A stretch of 64,000 bases of DNA from Leptospira noumeaensis (GCF_004770765.1 NZ_RQFK01000028.1:124001-188000); one strand, 5' to 3'; positions 1-9,776 are shown, counted from the first letter of the stretch. Made by a program: numbers and translations. Notes: generated by a model not told the origin, from the letters alone.

Positions 1-1332
1 GAGTGGTCGATGATGAAATTCCATTGCTTTTGTATAAAGAATCGGAAAATTCCATTTTTCTCCCACCATCGCACCTAACTTTGAATGGGTGATTCCAATC
101 GCCGACTCTTCCATACTAATGGTAGATGCAATTTCTCTAGAATTGGAATATGTTTTTATCTGAGACATATGTTGGTTATCAAAAGATAATAATAAAATTT
201 CACCAATATCGTGTAAAAGAGAAGCTGCAATCAGATTACTAAGGTCTGATTTGTTCATTCCCATCTTTTGACCTATGGCCTTGCAATAAAATGCAGACTC
301 ATTCGATTTTTCCCAAATCGCAGTAAACGCAGGGAATTTATCTTCCAACATTTGTTTGGTGCCAAGGCTATATAATAAAGTTTGTAATTCCTTAAGCCCA
401 ATGAGTTGGATGGCACGATCTAAACTTTCGACCTTACCACCCCTCCGAAACGCAGCAGAATTGGAAAGTTTTAGAATATTGGCAGATAAAGCAATGTCCT
501 TTTTGATCATTTCTGCAATGGTTCCAATACTAGAGTTAGGTTTGTCTATCGCATCTTGGATGTCTTTGATGGCTTTTGGAAAGGTGGGTAAATTATCAAT
601 TTGTGAAACGATAGAATCTATTTTTTCTAACTGTAAACTTTCTTTCGAAACTTTCGAAGGGATATCGATCATAAAAACAGTTTTGTTTTCGCCCGATTCA
701 AATTTAAAAGCAGAATCACCGAGCCCGTCATTTCGAAGCATCATGAGGGTCATAATCAAACCAAGGCCTGCACCTTCTTGTTCACTAGACATATCCATAA
801 AGGCTTCTGCTAAATCGTTATATGTTTTTGCTTTATCAATCCTTTCTTTGATTCTTGCTGATTCCGCTGATGTCAGTTGCACATTGTTCATGATTCGAAT
901 GCGCATTAAACTTTTATTATGAATGAAGGAAACAAAAACGCCAAAATTATTTTTTTGGAGAGACTCTTCAATTACTTCGCGATTTTCCAAGTATGTTTTT
1001 TTGAACTCAGCAATCTCTGCGGCATATTCTACTTCATTTTCGATATTACTTGCTCTATTTTTAAAAAAAACTCGTTTAGCATTTGCTTTGATTGCATTGG
1101 TAACTGTTTCTTTGACAGCCGCAAGAACAGAATCCCTAACAATGATTAGATCAAGCTGTAATAAAAAACGATCTAAAATTTGGTATAAAGTATTTTCTAC
1201 TTCATCCGTAATTTGGAAAAACTTAAAATGGAAGGGTGCATTTTCTAAGATGGGTTGATTGATATCATCAATATTAGAATGAAGACCTAAGTCTTGTTTG
1301 TATTCCAGTGTGACTGCCTTGGGACTAGCCAT
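1..1332 (-). CDS. HATPase-HDOD fusion regulator (3' end beyond window)
   Basis: This reading frame is open from an ATG at 1332 to the window edge, giving 444 codons without a stop. A GAGGT ribosome-binding site lies just upstream. Residues about 60-225 resemble a GHKL histidine-kinase-type ATPase: an N-box-like ETVTNAIKANA at about 75-85 and a G-box GAGLGLIM at about 187-194. No phospho-acceptor histidine domain is seen. Residues from about 240 onward match the HDOD domain, including NLPTFPKAI, LSNSAAFRRGG, LLHDIGEILLL, and a final stretch reading EKWNFP then EFHHRP. HDOD proteins are signalling proteins related to HD hydrolases but usually non-catalytic. The ATPase half may bind ATP or an anti-sigma-type partner. 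The exact signal and output are unknown. The C-terminus is missing from the window. Confidence 0.85.
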   Translation of the reverse strand, partial: MASPKAVTLEYKQDLGLHSNIDDINQPILENAPFHFKFFQITDEVENTLYQILDRFLLQLDLIIVRDSVLAAVKETVTNAIKANAKRVFFKNRASNIENEVEYAAEIAEFKKTYLENREVIEESLQKNNFGVFVSFIHNKSLMRIRIMNNVQLTSAESARIKERIDKAKTYNDLAEAFMDMSSEQEGAGLGLIMTLMMLRNDGLGDSAFKFESGENKTVFMIDIPSKVSKESLQLEKIDSIVSQIDNLPTFPKAIKDIQDAIDKPNSSIGTIAEMIKKDIALSANILKLSNSAAFRRGGKVESLDRAIQLIGLKELQTLLYSLGTKQMLEDKFPAFTAIWEKSNESAFYCKAIGQKMGMNKSDLSNLIAASLLHDIGEILLLSFDNQHMSQIKTYSNSREIASTISMEESAIGITHSKLGAMVGEKWNFPILYTKAMEFHHRPL

Positions 1333-1528
1333 AATACCTCAAATGTCAAAGTTGTGTCAAAAGGGAAACCCCTTCACAAGCGAATTAGACGACACTTCTA
1401 AACCATTCAAAGCGAATATTTTGCCGAACGCAAGCGTTTAACAATAAATCGACGGAACATGATTTTATGTGATAAGTACGAAACTCTTTTTGCATCAAAT
1501 CGCTGATTTTGCTACGATTCAGTACTAA

Positions 1529-2155
1529 TCAATCAAAGATTTTAATTTTAGGTAATCCTAAGTTATAACGAACAGCCACAATTCGAATTCCAACAACAAC
1601 AGTAGCAGAGATTACTAAATTTGCATTGTCATTGATTTTCCATACATTCAAAAGAATGTACAAAACAGATCCCACCAAACAGGCAGTAGCATAGATTTCT
1701 TTTCTAAAAATAAATGGAACTTCATTCATGAGTGTATCGCGAATCACTCCACCAAAAATAGCAGAGATCATTCCAAGAAGTGCAGATGCAAAATAATTCA
1801 CTCCATGATCCAAAGCAATCCTTGTTCCAAGCACTGTATAAATCCCAATTCCCAAGGTATCGAATAAAAAAAGTTCCTTACGTAATTTGGCAAGCATTCG
1901 TGGCAAAAGAATGACAAGTAAAAACCCAACAAAGATAGCCCAAAGAATATTTTCATCCCGAACCCAAGAAACAGGGTAATTTCCTAAGGTGATGTCTCGG
2001 AGAGTTCCTCCACCAATGGCAGTGATGAATCCAGTAAAAAAAACACTAAACAAATCATGATGATGGTCTTTATGTTCTAGGGCAGCAAGCGCTCCCGACA
2101 TCGTAAAAACCACGATACCTGAAAGCCCAATGTAATCATAAAAACTAAATTCCAC
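1529..2155 (-). CDS. TRIC/UPF0126 (YadS-YicG) family membrane protein
   Basis: The 208-residue protein is strongly hydrophobic, with about seven membrane segments arranged as two similar halves. The halves begin GIVVFTMSGALAALEHK and FDTLGIGIYTVLGTRIAL. GGGTLRDITLG and GGVIRDTLMNEVPF are the paired glycine-arginine motifs of the UPF0126 family. Prokaryotic members are homologues of trimeric intracellular cation (TRIC) channels, so a monovalent cation channel in the inner membrane is the likely role. Length fits the family (about 200-210 residues). It is a single gene on the minus strand, with 196 bases to the next start downstream and a divergent lipoprotein gene upstream. The substrate has not been shown for this group. 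Confidence 0.85.
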   Translation of the reverse strand: MEFSFYDYIGLSGIVVFTMSGALAALEHKDHHHDLFSVFFTGFITAIGGGTLRDITLGNYPVSWVRDENILWAIFVGFLLVILLPRMLAKLRKELFLFDTLGIGIYTVLGTRIALDHGVNYFASALLGMISAIFGGVIRDTLMNEVPFIFRKEIYATACLVGSVLYILLNVWKINDNANLVISATVVVGIRIVAVRYNLGLPKIKIFD

Positions 2156-2237
2156 TGATTATCCCCTATATTTATCATTTAGACGGAAAAAAAATGACAT
2201 TCTCCCCTTCTTTCAATTGTTGTATAAAGTAGAGAGT

Positions 2238-5200
2238 ATGATCCAGTCTGCAAAAATTCTACGGAATACCATTCTCATTCCCATCTTTTTATTCCAGGCT
2301 TGTATCCCGAGTTTGTCCAAAGGAATTTTACAATCGGTCACTGACTTCATCCAACTCCGTACGTTAGTCAATCCTGCACCAACTGGGCCTTATTACGTTT
2401 CAGCAACTGTTTCTGGTCTTCTTGGATCTGGACTTGTTTTGGATTTGAATTCCGGAACAGAAAGTATAGTTGTAAATGCCAATGGATCTTTTGACTTTAA
2501 AACCGCTCTTAGTACTGGAAATAATTTCAATGTAACGGTAAACACACAACCCACTCTCCCGGCGCAAATTTGTTCTGTGAGTGGCGGAATGGGTGTGGTC
2601 GCTTATGGAAATATCAATTCCATCATTGTGAATTGTGATCCTTTACGTTATACCGTTGGTGGCACCATCACAGGCCTTGATGGAATCACTGGCCTTGTTC
2701 TCACGAACTCTGTAGATGGATCCACGCTGAACGTAGCTGTTGCATCCGGATCTTTTGCTTTTACACAAACCTATTTGGATGGAACCACTTATAACGTGTC
2801 AGTCACCACGCAACCAAACCATCCAGTGCAGAACTGTATCACAACCAATGGGGCAGGAACCATTGCTGGTGCCAATATCACAAATATTGCCATCGCGTGT
2901 ACATCCACTGCATTTCCAATCGAAGTGACTGCTGTGGGGATAGCCTCTGGAACACTGAGTATTAGGAATAATAATTCGGAACTACTCACCATTTCAACCA
3001 ATGGATTACATAGATTCCCCACGAATATCATAACGAACAATACTTATAGTTTGCAAATTGTTGGTACACCGGCAAACCACAATTGTGTACTTTCTGCCAC
3101 TGGCGGCACGGTCACCAGCACCATATCGATTACTGCGAATTGTTTTAGTGTGCTTAGTTTTAGTCCGTCCAACGGTGGAATTTTACAACCAACAGAAAGT
3201 TTAAAATTACAATTCTCGGCTGAAATTAATGCGGGAAGTTGTATCGGTTCCACTGGAACTCTCAATACAGTCATGAGTTTACCGATTCAATTTGCGGTGT
3301 CCACAACCTCCATCACAAATGACACTCTGATTGTCTCACCAGCCGCCACCGATTCCTGGCAAACTGGTCACAAAATCCTTACACTCAATTGTAATAGTGT
3401 TTCTGGCCATCCGCTTTCTTCAACTGTCAATCTCCTATATCTAATTCCATCTAACATTCGCTATGTTTCAAATTCTGGTAATGATTTAAATAATGGATTA
3501 ACACCAACAACACCCAAACGAAATATCCAACTTGCCATAGATGACTTTGGAGGTTGTGCGACTGGCGACTGCGCCGTACTCGTGGAAGACGGTTCTTATG
3601 ACCCTGCTTATACCGGTGGCGCCATCCATCTTGTTTCCGGAATTTCTCTTTATGGTGGTTATCAACCGACAACCAGCTTTAGTGTTTGGAGACCAAATTT
3701 ACATGGCTCTGTGATACTGATGGACACAACACCACCTGGTTGTTCGGTCGCAACAATTACCTCACCATGTGCCTCTATTATTGGAGATGCCACCGTCACT
3801 AGTAATGTTACCATATCTGGATTTCGTATCCAAGCAGGACCAGATATTGCACCCTTTATGGCCGGAGTTTTTTTAGACTCCACAAACAATGTCCGTCTCA
3901 TCAATAACGAAATTGATGGGGGAGTTGGAACCAATGGTGTAGCCGGAGTTCATGCCATCAATAGTTCTCCTTATTTGATCCAAAACGTGATTGTCGGTGG
4001 ATTTTGTTCCGCAGCCAGCTGCGACTCCGTTGGTGTATATATTTCAACGACGGTTCCTATAACTCCGATTATTTTCGTTAATTCCATTTCGGGAGGAACA
4101 CCGACAGGTTCAGGTGTTACTTCCAGGGGAATTCGTTATGCTGGAACTGCTGCCATGACAGTCTCCAATATCATTGGAAATATGATCACAAGCAAAAACT
4201 TAAATAAAGCAACAAGTCTTTTCAGTATAGGATTTGATATCAATTCAGGAACAGGTTTAACTGGAACCTTAGCTGGGAATATAATCACCGGGGGTGAAGG
4301 TGGAACTTCCATTGGTTTAAGAGTCCAATCCGCCACTACGATCCAAATAGGTTCCCCTACACAAGGAAATCAAATTACATCCAGTGATGCGTTGACTGGT
4401 ACCTATGGATTGTATTTAACTGGCGGACAGACTGTACGAAGAAATGTAATCAAATTTGGAACCGCCATGAGTGCAGCCGTTGCAACCGCTACAGGAATTT
4501 ATGCAACAGGTGGCGGAACACAAATCATTGAAAGTAATTCCGTCCAAGATGGAAATGTTTCCTCTACTGGGGCCACAGCCACTCTCAATGGAATTTATTC
4601 AGCAAACGCAAGCGCTGCTTCGAGTATTACTGGAAATTATATCCGTATAGGAAGGTCAGAGGGTATCAATTCTACAGCGACAACAACCGCAGGAATTTCT
4701 TTAAATACCCCTCAAAATGCACTCATTGCCAACAATTGGATCCAAAATGGTACTAGTGATGTGAATGCGAGGGGATTGGAATTTAAATCAGTATTTTCAG
4801 GTCTCAGAGTCTATCACAATACAGTCAGTAGTGGAACAGGCGTTAGTAACGAAACACCCGTTTTTATTGGCTCGGGTTCTTCCGCGATTGATATTCAAAA
4901 TAATATTTTGTTGCTAAACAATAATTCAGGATCTAACGCTTGTATCTATAATGCTGGTGTTGGTCTACAAGCAGCCATTAAATTCAACGTTCTATTCAAC
5001 TGCACAAGTTTAGTTTACCAAAATGCATTGAGTTATACGAATCTTTGTGCTGGTGGAATTCCAAGTGCCCTTGGCTGTTTGACACCGCTCGGATTAGCCG
5101 CAAATTTTGGAGACAACCTAAATCTCGATCCTAACTTTGTGCTGAACTTCGGAGTGATTTCTGTTTATACACCCACAACAGCCACATCTTGTCTCATTAC

Positions 5201-5315
5201 TAAATCTACCAATGCTCTATTGACCGATAGTTATAATGGAGCTGGAACTAGACCTGGGACTGATGGAGCCGTAAGCCTTGGTGCTGTGGAATACGACCAG
5301 GCCTGTACACCTTAA
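2238..5315 (+). CDS. Large surface lipoprotein with triplicated N-terminal repeats and beta-helix
   Basis: The start chosen is the ATG at 2238 (MIQSAKILRN), because the upstream TTG at 2217 would precede an otherwise normal signal peptide. The hydrophobic stretch ending FLFQAC suggests a spirochaetal lipobox, so the mature protein is probably a lipoprotein. Three tandem repeats of about 80 residues follow (roughly residues 50-310). Each has a G-rich strand start, an NGSF-like motif in the first two, and a conserved cysteine pair near its end (for example QICSVSGG then IIVNCDP). A bacterial Ig-like segment (FSPSNGG...) comes next. From RYVSNSGNDLNNG onward there is a DUF1565-like opening and a long right-handed parallel beta-helix rich in N/G/T and INSSPYLIQN-like rungs. 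Function is unknown; surface adhesion or carbohydrate interaction is only inference. Confidence 0.8.
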   Translation: MIQSAKILRNTILIPIFLFQACIPSLSKGILQSVTDFIQLRTLVNPAPTGPYYVSATVSGLLGSGLVLDLNSGTESIVVNANGSFDFKTALSTGNNFNVTVNTQPTLPAQICSVSGGMGVVAYGNINSIIVNCDPLRYTVGGTITGLDGITGLVLTNSVDGSTLNVAVASGSFAFTQTYLDGTTYNVSVTTQPNHPVQNCITTNGAGTIAGANITNIAIACTSTAFPIEVTAVGIASGTLSIRNNNSELLTISTNGLHRFPTNIITNNTYSLQIVGTPANHNCVLSATGGTVTSTISITANCFSVLSFSPSNGGILQPTESLKLQFSAEINAGSCIGSTGTLNTVMSLPIQFAVSTTSITNDTLIVSPAATDSWQTGHKILTLNCNSVSGHPLSSTVNLLYLIPSNIRYVSNSGNDLNNGLTPTTPKRNIQLAIDDFGGCATGDCAVLVEDGSYDPAYTGGAIHLVSGISLYGGYQPTTSFSVWRPNLHGSVILMDTTPPGCSVATITSPCASIIGDATVTSNVTISGFRIQAGPDIAPFMAGVFLDSTNNVRLINNEIDGGVGTNGVAGVHAINSSPYLIQNVIVGGFCSAASCDSVGVYISTTVPITPIIFVNSISGGTPTGSGVTSRGIRYAGTAAMTVSNIIGNMITSKNLNKATSLFSIGFDINSGTGLTGTLAGNIITGGEGGTSIGLRVQSATTIQIGSPTQGNQITSSDALTGTYGLYLTGGQTVRRNVIKFGTAMSAAVATATGIYATGGGTQIIESNSVQDGNVSSTGATATLNGIYSANASAASSITGNYIRIGRSEGINSTATTTAGISLNTPQNALIANNWIQNGTSDVNARGLEFKSVFSGLRVYHNTVSSGTGVSNETPVFIGSGSSAIDIQNNILLLNNNSGSNACIYNAGVGLQAAIKFNVLFNCTSLVYQNALSYTNLCAGGIPSALGCLTPLGLAANFGDNLNLDPNFVLNFGVISVYTPTTATSCLITKSTNALLTDSYNGAGTRPGTDGAVSLGAVEYDQACTP

Positions 5316-5375
5316 CCAAGTAAATGAGAAAGATATACAGAATTTGATTATTAATTGAGTCGCTTCTTCCTTAGA

Positions 5376-6416
5376 TTAGGGTAATACATAAATCCCTACT
5401 CGGTCGTTGTATAAACTTCCAATGTAAAGTTGTCTTTTCTTTTCCAAAACACTCGTGACTTCTTTTAGGTGTTCGCCGCCAGGATCTTGTAAAGTCATCA
5501 GAACCTTTCCATTTCCATCAATTTTTAATGCATATCCATAAGGTTCTGCCTTTGGCCAAAGGAATTTTGGTAAAAAGGAAATCATTCTTTTGACCACAGG
5601 AGAAGGATGCATATTGTCCATCCTGTCATTTCTCACGGTAAAAAGTGCGACCCAGAAATCTCCGTTTTCATTACGAGTGATGTTGTCTGGAAAACCGGGA
5701 AGATTTTCTATCACAGTTTCCTTTTGACCTTTTTTAGCACCTTTTAACCAAAGTTTGGTGATTTTATACCGATAAGTTTCGTTCACCAAAAGAAAATCTT
5801 CATTTTTGGACAAAGCAATTCCATTGGCAAAGTACAATTCGTCCGCAAGTAGTACCGTTTCTTTTGTTTTAGGATCGTATACAAAAACTCGTCCATAAGG
5901 CCGTGCTTCTAATAGATCATATAAATATTCTTTTTGTTCATAAACGGAAGCATCAGAAAAATATATTTTCCCATCTTGGGCAATGTCTACATCATCTGTA
6001 AACTTGAACGGTTTTCCTTTGTATTCGGAAACAAGGACAGTTATTTTTCCTGATTTATCTAAAGACAAAAGGCCACGATAGGCATCTGCTATGATGAGAT
6101 TTCCTTGTTTATCAAATTGAATTCCCAAAGGTCTGCCTGATGTATTGGCAATGGCTTTGATTTCTCCTTTGAGTGTGATACGAATGATGCGGCCATCCTT
6201 ATCACCGCCATAAATATTTCCATCGGCATCCACATCCAGTGACTCCAAACCCTTCACTTTTCCAATAGCGAGTAAAATGGACTTTTGTAATTCCGTATTG
6301 GGTGCAAATACACCAACTGACTCCGGTTTTACGGGAGGTTCGTAAGATACTGGATCAAAGGTTCGGCAGGAAAATAATAAGAAAAAAACTGATAAATATA
6401 ATAAAAACTGTTTCAT
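5376..6416 (-). CDS. SMP-30/strictosidine synthase-like beta-propeller lipoprotein
   Basis: The ATG at 6416 (MKQFLLYLSV) is preferred over the earlier in-frame ATG at 6461. It overlaps the stop of the upstream acyltransferase gene as ATGA and is followed directly by a signal peptide ending LLFSC, a good lipobox. The mature part has propeller repeats such as SLDVDADGNIYGGDKDGRI, GIQFDKQGNLIIADAYRG and DVDIAQDGKIYFSDAS. It ends with the strictosidine-synthase-type segment LPGFPDNITRNENGDFWVAL. Such proteins are often lactonases or esterases acting on small lactones, but many lack a known substrate. It is the last gene of a long minus-strand run and lies tail to tail with the beta-helix lipoprotein gene. 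Envelope location is inferred from the lipobox. Confidence 0.82.
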   Translation of the reverse strand: MKQFLLYLSVFFLLFSCRTFDPVSYEPPVKPESVGVFAPNTELQKSILLAIGKVKGLESLDVDADGNIYGGDKDGRIIRITLKGEIKAIANTSGRPLGIQFDKQGNLIIADAYRGLLSLDKSGKITVLVSEYKGKPFKFTDDVDIAQDGKIYFSDASVYEQKEYLYDLLEARPYGRVFVYDPKTKETVLLADELYFANGIALSKNEDFLLVNETYRYKITKLWLKGAKKGQKETVIENLPGFPDNITRNENGDFWVALFTVRNDRMDNMHPSPVVKRMISFLPKFLWPKAEPYGYALKIDGNGKVLMTLQDPGGEHLKEVTSVLEKKRQLYIGSLYNDRVGIYVLP

Positions 6417-7291
6417 TGGGAACTTTTCTCCTTTTCGATCAAAGCATCTTTTATAGCCCATCTTTCATCCACCCATCGTTTCATTTTTTTAGACATAGGT
6501 GCAAATTGTTCGTTCTCTTCCACCGGAACAACGGATGCAGGAATCACATCCACAAACACTTTGAGTTTGCGGATTTTACCTTGCATCAATTCTAAAAAAC
6601 TAGGATTTTCTGTTGGATAAACTATCGTTAGATCAATAAAAGCATCAAGCGAATTCTTTAGTGTTGTGGACACAACAGAGATCCCACCACTATGGGGTCT
6701 AAGTAAATGTTTGTAAGGATTTTTTTTCAATAATTTCTGAACCCGTTCCGGAGTTCTACGGTGGCCTTCTAAAAAATTCAAAATGGAAAAAGGCATCCCG
6801 GCAAATTTAGCGCAAACATTTTTTACATTTTCCAAATCTTTGTTAGCAAGTTCTGGATTTTTTTTCAGTTGTTCTTTTGTGCTTCTTTTTACAAAAGGAA
6901 AGTCAAGAGCAAGCCAAGCATGACCAAGAATAGGAACATATTTTAAAGAATCTTTGATGAAAAAACGAATGAGAGGGATTTTTCTATTTAATACAGACTG
7001 AATGATATAAATATCAGACCAGGATTGGTGGTTACAGATGATCATATAACGTCCATCTTGTTTTAAATCTTTATAAGCATCGCCAACCACTTCAAATTGG
7101 ACACCATACAACATTCTCGAAATTCGGTAGTTGTTTTCGATCCAGGCTTCACCCACTTTTAATAGTAGTCTGTCACCTAACCTTCTTGTTGAACCTGTTG
7201 TTACCAACTTCCAGATATAAAGGGGATACATCGTTGGTATGATCGACAATAAATTCAAAAGAAACAAAATATAAGCAAAAATTAATCCCAA
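6413..7291 (-). CDS. PlsC-type acyltransferase (YihG-like)
   Basis: The 292-residue protein has an N-terminal hydrophobic helix (residues 1-25). It then carries the glycerophosphate acyltransferase motif NHQSWSDIYI (HX4D) at about residues 87-96, and the substrate-binding motif FLEGHRRTPE at about 178-187. These are hallmarks of 1-acyl-glycerol-phosphate acyltransferases. The length and the EGHR form of motif III resemble the YihG/LCLAT subgroup rather than classical PlsC. It would acylate a lysophospholipid at the inner membrane; the exact acceptor is uncertain. It lies 14 bases after a PP2C phosphatase gene and overlaps the following lipoprotein gene by 4 bases, so it is part of the long operon. 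Confidence 0.85.
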   Translation of the reverse strand: MGLIFAYILFLLNLLSIIPTMYPLYIWKLVTTGSTRRLGDRLLLKVGEAWIENNYRISRMLYGVQFEVVGDAYKDLKQDGRYMIICNHQSWSDIYIIQSVLNRKIPLIRFFIKDSLKYVPILGHAWLALDFPFVKRSTKEQLKKNPELANKDLENVKNVCAKFAGMPFSILNFLEGHRRTPERVQKLLKKNPYKHLLRPHSGGISVVSTTLKNSLDAFIDLTIVYPTENPSFLELMQGKIRKLKVFVDVIPASVVPVEENEQFAPMSKKMKRWVDERWAIKDALIEKEKSSQ

Positions 7292-7305
7292 AACAAATCT
7301 CCTAT

Positions 7306-8538
7306 TTAATACGTAGTTCCGATTCCAAGAATCGTCACATCATCCATCATTGAGGCGTCCCCTCGAAAGGAATGAAAATCATCCATTAACAAATTGATAG
7401 TCTCTGCTAAGTTAAGATTCATACTTTTAGCTGCAGTCAAACTGGAAAGTAATTTGGTTTCTCCGAGTAGAATTCCTTCTCCGTTTTCCTGTTCCAAATA
7501 ACCATCCGAAATCATAAACAATCGATCCCCGAGTCCAAAAGCAAGGGAATGATTGGAATATTCCACATCTTTCTCTAAACCCAACATCACCCCTGATTCG
7601 GCCAGGGGAATGATTCCGTCTTTTGTCACTACATATGGTTCATTATGACCCGCGGAGGAATAAGTCAATTGGCTTTCTTCCATGTTCAAATCCACAATGA
7701 CTGCCGTGAATTGGTTGGACTTTTTACCATACCGATCCATAAAAATTTGATTTAAGGCATAAAGAACATCTGCTGGGTAGGGCGTGTTGTGTTTGATATG
7801 ATCATACTCAGCTTTAATGGCCATAGTGATGAGAGCTGCTTGTACACCGTGACCAATGGCATCGGCCAAAAATAATCGAATTTTATTTTTTCCCAAACGA
7901 ACCACGTCAAAAATATCTCCACCCACTTCTGCCATTGGTTCGAATCGAGATCCAAAATCTAGGTGGGCTACATACTTAAGACCCAGTGGTAAAATATTTC
8001 TTTGGATGGTTTTAGCAGTTTCCAAATCTTCTTGAATGATTTTCAAAGATTGTGTTAACTTGGCAGTTCTTTCTTTTACCATCTCTTCTAAGGTTTCATT
8101 TTGCAGACGAAGTTCTTTGTTTTTTTGAATGAGTACCTGGTTTTCTCTTTGTTCTGCATTTCGAATTCGAGCAGTTAACAATTTCAAAAGAGTTAAGGTC
8201 ATGTCGGGACTTGTTTGGATCAATCGATGAAAATCTTCTCTTGTTAACTCATAAAGAACAGAATCTTCTTTTGCCGAAATGTTTACAGTTCTCGGTGCCG
8301 AGTCAATCAGTGCAATTTCACCGAAATAATCACCAGAAACTAAATCACCAATGACGAGTATTTCTTCTTTGGTTTCATCCAAATACTTCCAAACTTCGAC
8401 AGTCCCAGATTCTATAAAATAAAACGAATCACCTAACGAATACTGCTCGATGATTAGAGAACCTTTCCCAAATAAGGCGCGTTTCATTTCTTTTTTTAAG
8501 AAACTTAAATCCGCATTTGGTTTCTCCGCAGATCCCAT
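7306..8538 (-). CDS. cNMP-binding / SpoIIE-type PP2C phosphatase
   Basis: The protein is 410 residues. Residues about 20-120 form a cyclic-nucleotide-binding domain with GDYFGEIALIDSAPRT, the phosphate-binding cassette of the CAP/PKA family. Residues 125-175 form a coiled coil. Residues 190-408 are a PP2C phosphatase of the SpoIIE/RsbU type, with metal-binding aspartates in EVGGDIFD, ADAIGHG and SDGYLEQ. The expected activity is dephosphorylation of a phosphoserine/threonine protein, typically a STAS anti-sigma antagonist, controlled by cAMP or a related ligand. A STAS protein is encoded in this window at 40054-40404, though a link is inference. The gene is 3 bases after the cupin gene and 14 before the acyltransferase. 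Confidence 0.9.
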   Translation of the reverse strand: MGSAEKPNADLSFLKKEMKRALFGKGSLIIEQYSLGDSFYFIESGTVEVWKYLDETKEEILVIGDLVSGDYFGEIALIDSAPRTVNISAKEDSVLYELTREDFHRLIQTSPDMTLTLLKLLTARIRNAEQRENQVLIQKNKELRLQNETLEEMVKERTAKLTQSLKIIQEDLETAKTIQRNILPLGLKYVAHLDFGSRFEPMAEVGGDIFDVVRLGKNKIRLFLADAIGHGVQAALITMAIKAEYDHIKHNTPYPADVLYALNQIFMDRYGKKSNQFTAVIVDLNMEESQLTYSSAGHNEPYVVTKDGIIPLAESGVMLGLEKDVEYSNHSLAFGLGDRLFMISDGYLEQENGEGILLGETKLLSSLTAAKSMNLNLAETINLLMDDFHSFRGDASMMDDVTILGIGTTY

Positions 8539-8541
8539 AAA

Positions 8542-8916
8542 TCAATTACCTTCGGATGTATCTTCCCGATTGACTAAGTCCAAAGCAAAGGCCGGCTTAC
8601 ATACAGACCAATATTCTGCATCGTCGGCAAAAGGATTGGAATACCTCACCCTTGTCCCCTTCTCTATCAAAATAGACTCACCAGCAGATAGGATGACGAT
8701 TTTTCCATTAATTTCGATTTGTTTTTTACCCCGAACCATAAGTGTCCACTCATCGAAGTTAGGTGTTTGAAAAGGTTCTCCCCAACCACTTGGTGCCACC
8801 ATATGAGCAATCGATATATCAGAATTACCCGCTGAAGGAATCCCAAAATGTTCAGAAATTGTTTTTCCACCAGGAACGGGAATTTGGATTGGATTTGTTT
8901 GGTGTTTAAATCCCAT
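8542..8916 (-). CDS. Small cupin-domain protein
   Basis: The 124-residue protein is a single cupin fold. It has a glycine-rich opening strand (PGGKTISEHFG), the segment FDEWTLMVRGKKQIEING, and a second motif with LSAGESILIEKGTRVRYSNP. Histidines expected in a metal-binding cupin are only partly present, so it may be a sensory or binding member rather than an enzyme. The gene sits 2 bases after an SDR gene and 3 before a PP2C phosphatase gene, and is clearly co-transcribed. The ligand is unknown. Confidence 0.8.
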   Translation of the reverse strand: MGFKHQTNPIQIPVPGGKTISEHFGIPSAGNSDISIAHMVAPSGWGEPFQTPNFDEWTLMVRGKKQIEINGKIVILSAGESILIEKGTRVRYSNPFADDAEYWSVCKPAFALDLVNREDTSEGN

Positions 8917-8918
8917 AT

Positions 8919-9776
8919 TTAAAATCCAGGGAATTTAAAACTAAATTTATGTTTCAAAAGATCTTCCGTATATGACCATAAATTCCTTCGGGCTTGTATG
9001 TCATAGGACGGATCTGAACTCTTTGTTATTTTACTTTTTACAAAATACTGACCGGAAACAGAAGATACGGAAGGATCTGTAACAAGAAAAATAGAAGTTT
9101 TGGCACCTTTTTCTTCGGAAATGGCGAAAAGATTCTGAGCAAAAGTCAAAAGAATTCTCGCCAAACCATCATTATTTTGTCCAAATTTGGTTTTCACAAA
9201 TCCTGGATGCAAACAATTGACTGTAATTTTTGTTTGGTTCAGTCGTTCAGCAAGTTCGTAAGTGAAATAAATATTCATTAGCTTTGATCTTTGGTATTGT
9301 TTCCAACCAGAATAATCTTTTTCACCTAACAGATCATTAAAATCAAGAGATACACCCATATGGGCACGTGAAGCCACATTGACAATCCTCGCCTCACCTG
9401 CTTTTTTTAAAGAAGGAAGTACACCAAGTGCCATAATAAAATAGTTCAAATGGTTTAATGCAAAAGTAGACTCTAACCCTTCTTTGGTAAGAGTATGTTT
9501 ATCAAAATAGGCTCCCGCATTATTTAGTAGAACGTCAATTTTTGGATGGTTTTTACGAATTGTTTCTGTTAATAAAAAGGTTTCTTTTGCAGAAGATAAA
9601 TCCGCCACATAAGAATGAACCACAGCCCCTGTAACTTGTAATGAATAAACAAGAGCCGCTAATTTATCAGCATTACGACCCACTAAAATTAATTCGTCTT
9701 GGTTCTTGGCGAAGGACTGAACACAAACTCGCCCGATACCATCAGTGGCACCCGTTACTAAAATTGTTTTTTTCAT
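8919..9776 (-). CDS. Short-chain dehydrogenase/reductase (retinol dehydrogenase-like)
   Basis: This is a 285-residue SDR. It has the cofactor motif TGATDGIG at residues 8-15, the strand-4 motif LLNNAGAY at about 85-92, a catalytic serine in NVASRAHM, and the active-site YQRSK (Y-x3-K). Arginine and asparagine following strand 2 (VGRNADKL) favour NADP(H). The C-terminal half resembles the RDH11-14-like extended group. The substrate is unknown; a lipid or hydrophobic carbonyl is common for this group. The start codon overlaps the stop of the histidine kinase gene as ATGA, and the cupin gene follows 2 bases later. Confidence 0.88.
   Translation of the reverse strand: MKKTILVTGATDGIGRVCVQSFAKNQDELILVGRNADKLAALVYSLQVTGAVVHSYVADLSSAKETFLLTETIRKNHPKIDVLLNNAGAYFDKHTLTKEGLESTFALNHLNYFIMALGVLPSLKKAGEARIVNVASRAHMGVSLDFNDLLGEKDYSGWKQYQRSKLMNIYFTYELAERLNQTKITVNCLHPGFVKTKFGQNNDGLARILLTFAQNLFAISEEKGAKTSIFLVTDPSVSSVSGQYFVKSKITKSSDPSYDIQARRNLWSYTEDLLKHKFSFKFPGF

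Noticed and set aside
356..1258. Plus-strand open frames opposite the HDOD gene
   Set aside because: They mirror the strongly supported minus-strand HATPase-HDOD gene, show no domain and no ribosome-binding site, and are antisense shadows.
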